A stretch of 64,000 nt of DNA from Levilactobacillus brevis ATCC 14869 = DSM 20054. Lineage in GTDB: Bacteria > Bacillota > Bacilli > Lactobacillales > Lactobacillaceae. Positions 50,071 to 58,693 of the stretch are shown here, piece by piece. Each line of letters starts with the position of its first letter. Within the stretch, counting starts at the first letter, position 1. The position numbers were made by a program, and so were the translations under genes. The stretch covers positions 84,115-148,114 of the forward strand of contig NZ_AZCP01000006.1 of assembly GCF_001433855.1 (NCBI RefSeq), in the 5' to 3' direction. The notes beneath the pieces were generated by a model. That model was given only the letters and a program-made list of their open reading frames with translations. It was not told the origin of the DNA and ran no database searches.

Positions 50071-50637
50071 TTAGCGTGATCGTCCACTTTCCTTAGTATG
50101 CGGCATTAGCCAAACAATTACGTTAATGACCAGTCCAACAAATGGAAATGGTGGGAAAAACCAAGTAATAACTAACGTTACTAAGTTAATACCAAATGAC
50201 AGATTCTCCTGATGGCTCAGATTATACATATTATCAATGTGATTTTTGGCAATAACTTGACGCCGCAAAACAGCCATCGTCAAATTAAAAAGTAATACAT
50301 TGATAATATAAAGAATCGCCGATGGGCGGGCAAAAATATCAGCACCCAACCACGCCGTCGTAGCCGGTAGTAATGAGGCTACAAACAGCCAAATAAAGTT
50401 GACCCAAATAATTTGGTTATTAATTGTTTGGGCTTGGGAAAAGAGAAAATGATGATTGACCCACATCGTCGCTATAAAAATAAAGGTCATTATATAAGCG
50501 GCAAACTGCGGCAATATAGCAATCAGTGCCTGAGCAGAATGGTTATGCTCTGGTAGTCTAAGTTCCAAGACCAATATGGTTAAAATTATAGCAATGACAG
50601 CATCCGTAAATGCCTCAAATCTCTCTTTTTTCATCAT
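50071..50637 (-). CDS. TMEM175-family (DUF1211) potassium channel-like protein
   Basis: 188 residues, about six hydrophobic helices. The family hallmark is at the N-terminus: RFEAFTDAVIAIILTILVLEL (RxxxFSDxVFAI-type). Prokaryotic TMEM175 proteins form K+ leak channels with no TVGYG filter. The ATG at 50637 has AAGGAG seven bases upstream; a TTG two codons earlier is less likely. A strong terminator follows. Confidence 0.9.
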   Translation of the reverse strand: MMKKERFEAFTDAVIAIILTILVLELRLPEHNHSAQALIAILPQFAAYIMTFIFIATMWVNHHFLFSQAQTINNQIIWVNFIWLFVASLLPATTAWLGADIFARPSAILYIINVLLFNLTMAVLRRQVIAKNHIDNMYNLSHQENLSFGINLVTLVITWFFPPFPFVGLVINVIVWLMPHTKESGRSR

Positions 50638-50808
50638 CGTCAATCTCCTTCGCTTTAAAACAATATTTCATTATACGCTAACGGTCTTGTCGCATACATA
50701 TCACCGCTATTTGTCAGTAAATAATCCCTATCTTCAATGCCTTTAAGTTCAAACACCCCTTGCCTATATGTTAAACTGTGTCTAAATCAACTTAAGGAGG
50801 GATGGCCG

Positions 50809-51291
50809 GTGAATCTCCATTACCGAAAATTCAATTGGCTCTATTTGCTGGTATTTATCATCGTCGTTGAAGGGATTGGTAGCTTGTCGGCACTCTTCGC
50901 TGGCAATATCCAACAACACTACAATTCATTAACACTGCCTGTCTTGTCACCACCGGATTATTTATTTGGGATTGTTTGGCCGATTCTCTACGCCTTAATT
51001 GGCATCTCTGGCTATTTGATCTTTCTGCATACCACTAAAGCTAATCGCGCGACCAACTACACCCTATTTTTACTTCAATTATTTATCAACTTTGTATGGA
51101 GCATTCTATTTTTCAACTACAATGCCTACTGGATCGGGTTCCTTGTCATCATTGTCTTAGACCTACTAGTCTTACTCTGTATTGGACAGTTCTATAAAAC
51201 TTCTAAATTAGCTTCATTATTGCTGGTCCCCTATCTGATCTGGATTGTTTTTGCTTCTTATTTAACCATTGGTGTCGCCATCTTAAACTAA
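50809..51291 (+). CDS. TspO/MBR family protein
   Basis: 160 residues, five membrane helices. Hallmarks: LPVLSPPDYLFGIVWPILYALIGISGYL and FVWSILFFNYNAYWIGFLVIIVLD. TspO binds porphyrins and related compounds and is linked to stress; the role in lactobacilli is unclear. The GTG at 50809 is chosen because AAGGAGG lies upstream; the upstream frame is not conserved. Confidence 0.93.
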   Translation: MNLHYRKFNWLYLLVFIIVVEGIGSLSALFAGNIQQHYNSLTLPVLSPPDYLFGIVWPILYALIGISGYLIFLHTTKANRATNYTLFLLQLFINFVWSILFFNYNAYWIGFLVIIVLDLLVLLCIGQFYKTSKLASLLLVPYLIWIVFASYLTIGVAILN

Positions 51292-51303
51292 CCGTCACCT
51301 CGC

Positions 51304-51340
51304 AAAAAAGCTCTAGTCATAAATTGGCTAGAGTTTTTTT
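51304..51340. terminator. Terminator after tspO
   Basis: CTCTAGTC / GGCTAGAG stem with one G-U, then TTTTTTT. The left side is A-rich, so it may also work on the other strand. Confidence 0.8.
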
Positions 51341-51656
51341 GTGTAACTGATAAATAAGTTTTAGTGGGAACCGAATAAGTTCATTATAGCACAAACTATT
51401 TTCAAAACCTCATTATTTTAGGAAAAGGTGCTGTCAAATGATTGAACAGCACCCTAAAGGAGATAAAAAATGTAAACGTGCTCCCTATTTATGGCACATC
51501 GTTAATGTTAGCACAATGGAATTCAGCAATCAAGTTCATACACCGGTATTAAATTAGGTGTTAATCAGATCAACCTGCCAATTGAAGGAGCACCACGCTA
51601 TATGCTAAAAAAATGGCGGGCACTTTAAACCTGTGTCCACCACTTACTGACTCATT
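51341..51656. other. 315-bp non-coding gap between tspO and yfhO
   Basis: It holds a perfect 8-bp hairpin GGTGCTGT...ACAGCACC (51429-51455) that, read on the minus strand, ends in TTTTCC and may be the yfhO terminator. On the plus strand an SD-like AAAGGAG is followed seven bases later by ATG and at once by TAA. Further on a start-less open frame ends NLPIEGAPRYMLKKWRAL. No intact gene is seen. Confidence 0.45.
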
Positions 51657-54600
51657 TTATTTACGACGATACCACCAGGTGCTGCCACCAACTACCAACA
51701 AAATCAACAATCCGACTCCGCTCAGGAATAGCCCAATTCGTAGTCCTGGCGTGTGATAAGTTAAAACAATCCGATGATTTCCTGGAGCAAGACGTGCCCC
51801 AATAAAACCAACGTTAACCCGTTTGGTTGCCTGCGCTTGACCATCAACTGTCAACCGCCAGCCAGATGAATAAGGAATTGATGTCGTTAGCACACTAGCT
51901 TGCGATGCTTGTGTGGTTCCAGTCACCCGGTTATCACGCACCGTCAGCTGTCGTAGTCCTTGACGTTTCAATTGCATCAACCGTTGCTGATACCCTTTGC
52001 CAAACGGTACGGCTACTAACTTCACTGACTTAAAGTTCAGGCGCTTCACACCACCCTTAAAAGTCAGCTTAATCGTCCGGCGCGGCTTGGCTGAGTAGCC
52101 TAGATTAAGCAGTACCCGATGTTTCACCTGATAATCTGATAAATTAGTTTGTCCCAACTGATTAAAGCTAGCCACATTGTGAAACGAGCTAACTGTCATT
52201 GAGTAGGCACCATCGCTCATTCGCCACAAGGCGTTTCGAAGAACGTTCAATCGCTGAATACCCGTATAGGCAGTATTGCTGAACGCGCTGGTCGTCTTGG
52301 CCCCGTGATAATTATTAGCCACATTCAGGCGCTGTGCCTGAATGCCATCCAACTCCAGATACAGTTCCGTATGCGCGGTTCGTTGCGGTCGATCCACTTT
52401 CAAGCGATACGTTACGGGATTATTCTGATTATCACTGGTCATTTGCCGTAAACCATGTTGATTCTTTTTAGCATTCTGCCGTAAGATTTGTCGATTCTGC
52501 CGGGTCAATTGCTTTAGGCGGGCTTGACCTGTCCGAATATTAACAGACCGGTCCTTATTTTTCTTCCGCAATGAAGACTTTGTGACCTGAGCCAACTGAG
52601 CATCATTTTGGTTACCCTGTTGCCGGTACGTGACCACTTTCTTCAAACTATCTAACACAGTCGTATCGTCCTGAACGACACGATAAGCGATTGGGCGGCC
52701 CTGCTTATGATACGTTCGCGTGGGTACCCCGTGGGCGCCACCCGCAACCAGTGCCCCGGTGGTTAACGCCTGCTCACGTTCAACACCATTTAATTGCCAA
52801 AACTGAGTTGCATTTAATTGGTGCGTCTGCAAATAGGCCAATGGGAGAGCGTATTTAGACTGAAGCAAAACGGTATTGTAATTATTGCCAAGATCATGCA
52901 CCGGCTGATCGCGGAATGTGACGCGCTTACCTTGGCGTTTAACTGGTCGATAGCCGTCTGGAAAGGCTTGAATGCCCAACTGATTACTACGAGCAAAAAT
53001 GGTTCGCACGCCCAACAGGTTATTTAACGTGGTCCGCCCATCAGCTTGATTGATGGGTTTATTCATCTTGAACTGAGAGTTATCCATTGCCTGACTAAAA
53101 TCACCAATAGCGCCATTTTGAATCGAGAAGTAGCTCATAATATCATGCGTTCCCAAGTTCATCCCCATATTGGTTTTCGCATCAGTTGCGTAATAATAGT
53201 ATCGACTGGTTGCTGAACGATGAAAGCCACCCTGTGCCTTAACGAATCGCTGAGCGCCATCGTAATAATTCTTTTGAAATTTCGTTGCGACGCCGCGCGC
53301 CAATAACTGCTGACTTGCCCCACCAGAATTAGGACTGAAATAGCCATAACCATTAGCTACAATGTTTAAGCCTAATAAACTGAGCAGAGCCATTTGCCAT
53401 AAACGTGGGGTCCACTGGTAAAAGGACCCAACAATCACAGCTCCCAGCGTTAATAAAAGCAGACCATACATCGTAAAGTCATGTCGATGGTTATTATAGA
53501 TAAAGCCGTTGGCAGCCCAGACAATGATTAATAAGCCTAAAACGCTCCAAATAAGCGTTGCGATATCACCGCGACTAAATTGTGGCAACTCATCGACGAA
53601 GGTCATCACGGCCAAACTAAAGGCTAAACATCCCAACAAGAGCCAACGTTGCGATGGCGTTGTTCCGCCATTCATTACGGCCGCAACGGCTGGCAATAGC
53701 ACCCCAACCATCAACAAAATTAGACTGATATTCAACCACAGGTACCGACGGAAATGGCGCAAAACAAACACCAAGGCCAAAAAGGTGAGTCCGCTCAGGC
53801 CTAAATTCACCCAAAACTGTAGCGGATTTCCCGTCGTAATAATCGCATTGGGAAACCGTAAATAATAATTCAAGGGATATAACCAGTACCCATTCGCAAA
53901 GTTAGCGGTTGCCCGTGTCGAGCTGAGAACACCTAAAAGCGAGGGGATAAATAAGACGCCCGCTAGTAAGAAACCCGTCAAGCCAGCCCCAACCAATTGC
54001 CACAGTACGCGCCAGTGAGGCAGCGACACTGTTTGTCTAATGGCCAAGTACCGTAAAACAGCATAAACTAAACTTCCTAGCGCTAGAATATACGCAAAGT
54101 AAAAATTACTAATCAAAGCTAGACCTGTAAAAATAGCCAATGGTATCCATGATTTTCCACTTAAAACATGGTCGATTCCATAAGCTAAAAGTGGAAAAAG
54201 AATCATTGGTAACAGAAAGAACGGATGCCGGATACTAACGTATAAGCTATATCCGGTAAACGTATAGGCTAAGGTTCCTACCAATTGACTCGCGGGTTTG
54301 AATGACCGCTGCCGTGCAAAGAATAGAAAGGCTAATCCGCTCGCGTAGAGTCTTAGCAAAATTAACAAATTATAGCCTAATTCCAAGCGTCCTTTCGGAA
54401 AAAAAGCAATCAAATAACTGAAGGGATCGCCCAAAACATAATAAGAAAATGTCGTCAGCTTATCAGCACCCAACCCTAGATCCCACGACCAACCGGTCAA
54501 GCTTCCTTGGTGCAGCCACGTATAAAACTTTTCTAAGATTGGGTAGTGTTGCGCTAAACCGTCTCCTTCCCAGATAAAGGACTTCCCCGTTAACAAAAAA

Positions 54601-54674
54601 ATACCATAAAGTGCCACTACTAAGATCATAAACATCCCCGTGTAGTAGGCATATTGTCGTTTCGTTGCTTTCAA
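51657..54674 (-). CDS. YfhO-family large membrane protein
   Basis: 1005 residues. About twelve to thirteen membrane helices in the first 460 residues, starting GMFMILVVALYGIFLLTG and containing WEGDGLAQHYPILEKFYTWL, then a large extracellular domain (about 470-970) and a final helix (GLFLSGVGLLILLVVGGSTWWYRRK). YfhO proteins are GT-C-like and in Firmicutes act in glycosylation of cell-wall polymers such as lipoteichoic acid. TTG start at 54674, with GGGGAG about six bases before it. A strong palindrome lies 64 bp upstream. Confidence 0.92.
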   Translation of the reverse strand: MKATKRQYAYYTGMFMILVVALYGIFLLTGKSFIWEGDGLAQHYPILEKFYTWLHQGSLTGWSWDLGLGADKLTTFSYYVLGDPFSYLIAFFPKGRLELGYNLLILLRLYASGLAFLFFARQRSFKPASQLVGTLAYTFTGYSLYVSIRHPFFLLPMILFPLLAYGIDHVLSGKSWIPLAIFTGLALISNFYFAYILALGSLVYAVLRYLAIRQTVSLPHWRVLWQLVGAGLTGFLLAGVLFIPSLLGVLSSTRATANFANGYWLYPLNYYLRFPNAIITTGNPLQFWVNLGLSGLTFLALVFVLRHFRRYLWLNISLILLMVGVLLPAVAAVMNGGTTPSQRWLLLGCLAFSLAVMTFVDELPQFSRGDIATLIWSVLGLLIIVWAANGFIYNNHRHDFTMYGLLLLTLGAVIVGSFYQWTPRLWQMALLSLLGLNIVANGYGYFSPNSGGASQQLLARGVATKFQKNYYDGAQRFVKAQGGFHRSATSRYYYYATDAKTNMGMNLGTHDIMSYFSIQNGAIGDFSQAMDNSQFKMNKPINQADGRTTLNNLLGVRTIFARSNQLGIQAFPDGYRPVKRQGKRVTFRDQPVHDLGNNYNTVLLQSKYALPLAYLQTHQLNATQFWQLNGVEREQALTTGALVAGGAHGVPTRTYHKQGRPIAYRVVQDDTTVLDSLKKVVTYRQQGNQNDAQLAQVTKSSLRKKNKDRSVNIRTGQARLKQLTRQNRQILRQNAKKNQHGLRQMTSDNQNNPVTYRLKVDRPQRTAHTELYLELDGIQAQRLNVANNYHGAKTTSAFSNTAYTGIQRLNVLRNALWRMSDGAYSMTVSSFHNVASFNQLGQTNLSDYQVKHRVLLNLGYSAKPRRTIKLTFKGGVKRLNFKSVKLVAVPFGKGYQQRLMQLKRQGLRQLTVRDNRVTGTTQASQASVLTTSIPYSSGWRLTVDGQAQATKRVNVGFIGARLAPGNHRIVLTYHTPGLRIGLFLSGVGLLILLVVGGSTWWYRRK

Positions 54675-54903
54675 AATCTTCTCCCCTTAATCATATGTAA
54701 CATTAGTTGTCCCCTTCCCCTGAGGACGCCATTAACTATGATAAAAGTTATTGTTTTATCATACAAGTCAACTAACCAAACTGTAATCCAAATTTTAATT
54801 CCCGTTACCTGAATGTCGTCAAAAAATCATATCACGGATACATTTTAGCATGTTCAACTAGCCGACCGTAGCTTTCTGCTTAGTCAGTCCATTAGTTATC
54901 CCA
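54675..54903. other. Upstream region of yfhO
   Basis: A 230-bp AT-rich gap. Apart from a perfect palindrome and a TTGACT -35-like box (54766-54771, minus strand), I see no RNA gene or ORF. Confidence 0.4.
54738..54762 (-). promoter_or_regulatory. Perfect 9-bp palindrome upstream of yfhO
   Basis: ATGATAAAA (54738-54746) and TTTTATCAT (54754-54762) are exact complements with a 7-nt spacer. Position next to the -35-like box suggests an operator; no known consensus is recognised. Confidence 0.4.
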
Positions 54904-54937
54904 ACAAAAATGGCCCAAGGCAAATGCCTTGAACCAT
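54904..54937 (-). terminator. Terminator after pgi
   Basis: TGGTTCAAGGC / GCCTTGGGCCA stem with an ATTT loop, then TTTTTG on the minus strand. Confidence 0.85.
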
Positions 54938-54961
54938 TTTTTCTTAACGATTCTTCTAAAA

Positions 54962-56308
54962 TTAAAGTCGTGCGTTTAATTCTTTGCCCAAGTCTTCAAA
55001 TCCTGGTTTGCCCAACAAGGCAAACATATTTGTCTTGTAAGCTTCCACACCGGGTTGGTTGAATGGGTTAATCCCATTTAAGTAACCAGAAACTGCAACG
55101 GCTACTTCAAAGAAGTAAATCAAATAGCCCAAGGTGTATGGTGTTTGATCTGGAATGTGCACACTCATATTTGGTACACCGCCATCTGTATGCGCCAGCA
55201 CAACGCCTTCGTATGCCTTCTGGTTAACAAAGCTCATCGGCTTGCCTTCCAAATACTTCAACCCATCCAGGTCATCTTCAGCACTTGGCACAGTAACGTC
55301 ATTTTGCGGCTTATCAACCACAACGACCGTTTCCATCAAGTTACGTAACCCTTCTTGGATATATTGGCCTAAGGAGTGCAAATCCGTACTGAAGTTAGCA
55401 GAAGATGGGTAAATCCCTTTTTGATCTTTACCTTCAGATTCACCGGTCAGTTGCTTCCACCATTCAGCAAAGTATTGTAACCGTGGTTCATAGTTTTCCA
55501 ATAGCTCAGTCGTGTAGCCTTTACGATACAAAATATTACGCGTAGCGGCATATTGATAAGCTTCGTTCTTGGTCAGGTCAGGGTCTGTGTAAGTTTCTTG
55601 GGCATCAGCTGCCCCTTGCATCAATTGGTCGATATCTGCTCCGGATGCAGCAATTGGCAATAAACCAACCGCCGTCAATACGGAGTAACGACCACCGACG
55701 CCGTCAGGAATAACGAATGTCTCGTAACCCGCAGCATCAGCTTCCGTCTTCAAGGCCCCACGCTGCTTATCCGTAGTTGCATAGATTCGGCTCTTGGCGC
55801 CTTCTTCACCATACTTCTTAATAAGCATGTCCTTGAAAATGCGGAAAGCAATTGAAGGTTCCGTCGTGGTCCCAGACTTCGAAATAACATTAACAGAGAA
55901 GTCGCGGTCACCAATTAGGTTAATCAAGTCATGCAGATAGTCTGGGCTGATTGAATTCCCAGCAAAGAAGACTTGCGGACCTTGCCGCTTTTCGGCTGGT
56001 AGCGTGTTAAAGAAGGTATCGTGCAAAAAGTCCACGGCCATCTTAGCACCCAGATAAGATCCCCCGATACCAATGACGATAAAGACTTCGGAATCCGAGC
56101 GAATCTTCTTAGCAGCTGCCTTAATGCGGGCAAATTCGGCTTTATCATAATCTTTTGGTAAAGTCAGCCAGTCACGGAAGTCACTTCCGGCGCCAGTGCC
56201 TTGACGCAATTGTGCGTCAGCGGCATTAACCATTGCTTGCATTTCTCCCAGTTCATTGTCATGAATAAACGGTGTCAGTTTGGAACGATCAAAGGCGATA
56301 TGTGCCAT
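54962..56308 (-). CDS. pgi: Glucose-6-phosphate isomerase
   Basis: 448 residues. Converts glucose-6-P and fructose-6-P. The motif [16 protein letters not shown], the catalytic region near [14 protein letters not shown], and [30 protein letters not shown] are diagnostic. Short family type, as in Firmicutes. Single gene with its own promoter and terminator. Confidence 0.98.
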   Translation of the reverse strand: MAHIAFDRSKLTPFIHDNELGEMQAMVNAADAQLRQGTGAGSDFRDWLTLPKDYDKAEFARIKAAAKKIRSDSEVFIVIGIGGSYLGAKMAVDFLHDTFFNTLPAEKRQGPQVFFAGNSISPDYLHDLINLIGDRDFSVNVISKSGTTTEPSIAFRIFKDMLIKKYGEEGAKSRIYATTDKQRGALKTEADAAGYETFVIPDGVGGRYSVLTAVGLLPIAASGADIDQLMQGAADAQETYTDPDLTKNEAYQYAATRNILYRKGYTTELLENYEPRLQYFAEWWKQLTGESEGKDQKGIYPSSANFSTDLHSLGQYIQEGLRNLMETVVVVDKPQNDVTVPSAEDDLDGLKYLEGKPMSFVNQKAYEGVVLAHTDGGVPNMSVHIPDQTPYTLGYLIYFFEVAVAVSGYLNGINPFNQPGVEAYKTNMFALLGKPGFEDLGKELNARL

Positions 56309-56346
56309 ATTTAGATAACCTCACTTTTATTATTATTGACTAGTCC

Positions 56347-56375
56347 ATTATAACGCATTTACTCAAAAAGTAAAT
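56347..56375 (-). promoter_or_regulatory. Promoter and inverted repeat upstream of pgi
   Basis: TATAAT (56347-56352) with a TTTACT-like -35 16-17 bp upstream on the minus strand. A perfect 7-bp inverted repeat ATTTACT / AGTAAAT (56357-56363 and 56369-56375) overlaps the spacer and -35, so a repressor could bind. Confidence 0.5.
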
Positions 56376-56401
56376 GGTCTAGTCCGCATTTTTTCAAAAT
56401 A

Positions 56402-56437
56402 TAAAAAGGCTGATAACCCACGTTATCAGCCTTTTTA
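56402..56437 (-). terminator. Terminator after the GRP sugar transporter gene
   Basis: A perfect 15-bp stem AAAAAGGCTGATAAC / GTTATCAGCCTTTTT, overlapping the last bases before the stop. Confidence 0.9.
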
Positions 56438-57304
56438 TTACCCTTTCATGACACCAAGAGTCACCCCACCAATGACCACTAGAATTGAGCCAATAGTGAT
56501 GTAGACCATTTCACGTTTTGTTTTCTTTTCACCCAATAACCAAATGCTACCGAAAGTTGAAATAACAATCCCACATTGTGCTAATGAGTAGCTAATGGCC
56601 AGTCCAACTTTAGGAATTGCCATGAACATAAAGAAGTTCCCAATCCCCCAAACTAGCCCAGTCATGATATTCTTTACCGTTGCTTTATGCCAAACCTGTT
56701 GCCGAGAGAATAGCACGAAAATAATCGCACCCAGAATCATGCCCAACGATTGTGGGAACAAAACTGTCTTAGAATCTAAGCCAGATCCGGTAACAATTAC
56801 CGTGTAGAGCACGTAGCCAATTGTTGAAATAATAATGGCAATCGTCCCTCGACCAGCTTCCACCGGTTCACTGGTTCCAGCAGCGGCACGCTTGTCGCGT
56901 AAAGATGTCATCGCTGCGCCAGCAATTAAGACAATCACAGCGATTGTGCCCATCGTCACCATCTTAGTCGTCTTCCATTCATGAAAGAGCAACACGCCAG
57001 CCAAGGCGGTACCGACTAATTGTAAACCGGTTGAAATCGGTACGGTCCGTGAAATCCCAATAAACTTCATCGATTGGAATTGTTCAAACTGACCAACTGC
57101 CCAGCATAACCCAGAAGCAACACCGACTAACATCGACATCCGGGTAATCGGTTCGTGAAAATAGACTAGGGAAAACAACCCGAATAAAACGGCCCCTGCT
57201 GTCATACCCAGGGTTTGCTGGTAAGAAGTTCCGCCCAAACGTCCACTGATTAATCCAATACTTCCCCAACAAACGGTGGGGATCAAAGCTAAAAGAATAT
57301 ACAT
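56438..57304 (-). CDS. GRP-family sugar uptake protein (GlcU/RbsU-like)
   Basis: 288 residues, ten membrane helices in two similar halves. GRP family marks: the start YILLALIPTVCWGSIGLISGRLGG and the second-half GLVWGIGNFFMFMAIPKVGLAISYSLAQCGIVIST. GlcU carries glucose and RbsU ribose; the substrate here is not decided. The ATG at 57304 follows GAGG. A cre-like site lies about 45 bp upstream, so carbon catabolite control is likely. It is between pgi and an rRNA methyltransferase gene. Confidence 0.9.
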   Translation of the reverse strand: MYILLALIPTVCWGSIGLISGRLGGTSYQQTLGMTAGAVLFGLFSLVYFHEPITRMSMLVGVASGLCWAVGQFEQFQSMKFIGISRTVPISTGLQLVGTALAGVLLFHEWKTTKMVTMGTIAVIVLIAGAAMTSLRDKRAAAGTSEPVEAGRGTIAIIISTIGYVLYTVIVTGSGLDSKTVLFPQSLGMILGAIIFVLFSRQQVWHKATVKNIMTGLVWGIGNFFMFMAIPKVGLAISYSLAQCGIVISTFGSIWLLGEKKTKREMVYITIGSILVVIGGVTLGVMKG

Positions 57305-57346
57305 TTTGTAAGCCTCAATTCTCGTTTCATTTATGTCAATCTTCTC

Positions 57347-57360
57347 TGTAAGCGCTTTTT
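57347..57360 (-). promoter_or_regulatory. cre-like site upstream of the sugar transporter
   Basis: TGTAAGCGCTTTTT on plus; on minus the core AAGCGCTTACA fits the CcpA consensus with one mismatch in the left arm. Confidence 0.45.
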
Positions 57361-57415
57361 AATTTGCAATAGTTAGTTTAAAGGTTTCTATTCTAAATGT
57401 AAACCATTATTGCTC

Positions 57416-57466
57416 AAAAAAAGACCGTTAGGCGAGTGGTCTAACCACTCAAAACGGCCTTTTTTA
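57416..57466 (-). terminator. Terminator after the methyltransferase gene
   Basis: A long interrupted stem (AAAAAGGCCGTT, GAGTGG / CCACTC, AACGGTCTTTTT) with T run on the minus strand. Confidence 0.85.
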
Positions 57467-57486
57467 GCAATTTTCACGTGCTTTCA

Positions 57487-58635
57487 TTATTCGACGATTA
57501 ACAGCAATCCCCGAAGTGCTTCACTATGACGGTCAGCATCGTTCTGCAAAAAATCGGCTGGTGCATGAAATTCTGTGGAAGCAGTTACATGACCGGTATA
57601 ATTTTGCGTGGCGTCACTCACAGCCTGCTTTAATCGCTTCATAGAATAGGTCGGTGTCGTCGTAGTCACCAAAATCTGACTACCACTTTGAGCCACTTGC
57701 AAAGCTTGTGCCACTAAAGCGGGTAAATCTTGTTCTAGTGTAAAGGCACGTTTTTTGCCTCGAATAAAAGCGGGTGGATTGATTGTAATCGTATCAAATG
57801 TGAGACCATGCTTGATGGCATAGTCCAAGTAATTAGGCACATCCATCGTCCGCATTTCAACTGCTGCTTGATCAAGATTGTTAGCCGCTAACTGAGCCTG
57901 AATCGTGGTGGTTGCCCGATTAGTCGGATCAACCGTAATGGCTTCAACGGCACCACCTAACATGGCAGCAGTTACGACCCCAGTTTCCGCACTGAATAAA
58001 TTCAGAAGCCGCTTTTGCTGACTAGTCTGCTTAACCCAATCACGAACCTCCCGAAATTCCAGAGCAAGTTGCTGGCGGCTAATAGTTAGGTCGACCGGAT
58101 AGGTTACGCCATTTTCTAGCACAGACGTCACCGATTTAGGGAATTGCCCACTAACCAGTTGCATCTTCTCTTGCCCGGAGGTAGCCGCTAAAATGGTTTG
58201 CCCTTTACCTAAAACGCGTTCAAAACCAGCATAAATTAATTTAGCCTGCCGTTTCAGGGCTTGATTTTGCCACCGAAAGACAAATTGGCCATTGTACACA
58301 TCGACCACTAGTCCCCCGAGATTATCACCACTACCGTTAAACAACCGGTAGGCGGATACATCGGTAAAGGCCGAACGCTTGGCTACAGCCGCTCGGAATT
58401 TGCTGGCAAAGAAACGTTCATCAATCGCTTCGTTTTCTCGCAGGCTCAATACATACCCGATCCCCCGATGTTGTTTGGCAAAGTAGGCGGTCGCCACAAA
58501 ATGGCCGTGATTTTCTAGTTGGACCCAAGCGCCGTCTTCAAAATCTTGACGATCTTCTAAGTCAGTTAAAGATACGATAGGATAGCCGTCCTCAAACTTA
58601 CGGACCGACTTCCCGGTAATTTGTACTCGTTTCAA
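57487..58635 (-). CDS. RlmI-like 23S rRNA methyltransferase (PUA plus SAM domain)
   Basis: 382 residues. N-terminal PUA domain (about 1-90, GAWVQLENHGHFVATAYFAKQHRGIGYVLSL), then a class I SAM domain with LLNLFSAETGVVTAAMLGGAVEAITVDPTN and the catalytic-loop motif TINPPAF. RlmI/K-type enzymes make m5C in 23S rRNA, but the exact base is not predictable. TTG start with AAGGAGG six bases upstream. Confidence 0.88.
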   Translation of the reverse strand: MKRVQITGKSVRKFEDGYPIVSLTDLEDRQDFEDGAWVQLENHGHFVATAYFAKQHRGIGYVLSLRENEAIDERFFASKFRAAVAKRSAFTDVSAYRLFNGSGDNLGGLVVDVYNGQFVFRWQNQALKRQAKLIYAGFERVLGKGQTILAATSGQEKMQLVSGQFPKSVTSVLENGVTYPVDLTISRQQLALEFREVRDWVKQTSQQKRLLNLFSAETGVVTAAMLGGAVEAITVDPTNRATTTIQAQLAANNLDQAAVEMRTMDVPNYLDYAIKHGLTFDTITINPPAFIRGKKRAFTLEQDLPALVAQALQVAQSGSQILVTTTTPTYSMKRLKQAVSDATQNYTGHVTASTEFHAPADFLQNDADRHSEALRGLLLIVE

Positions 58636-58693
58636 AAGTTTCCTCCTTAATGGTTCCTCTCATTGTATCACGGTTGGACGCTAGGCCCTAACG

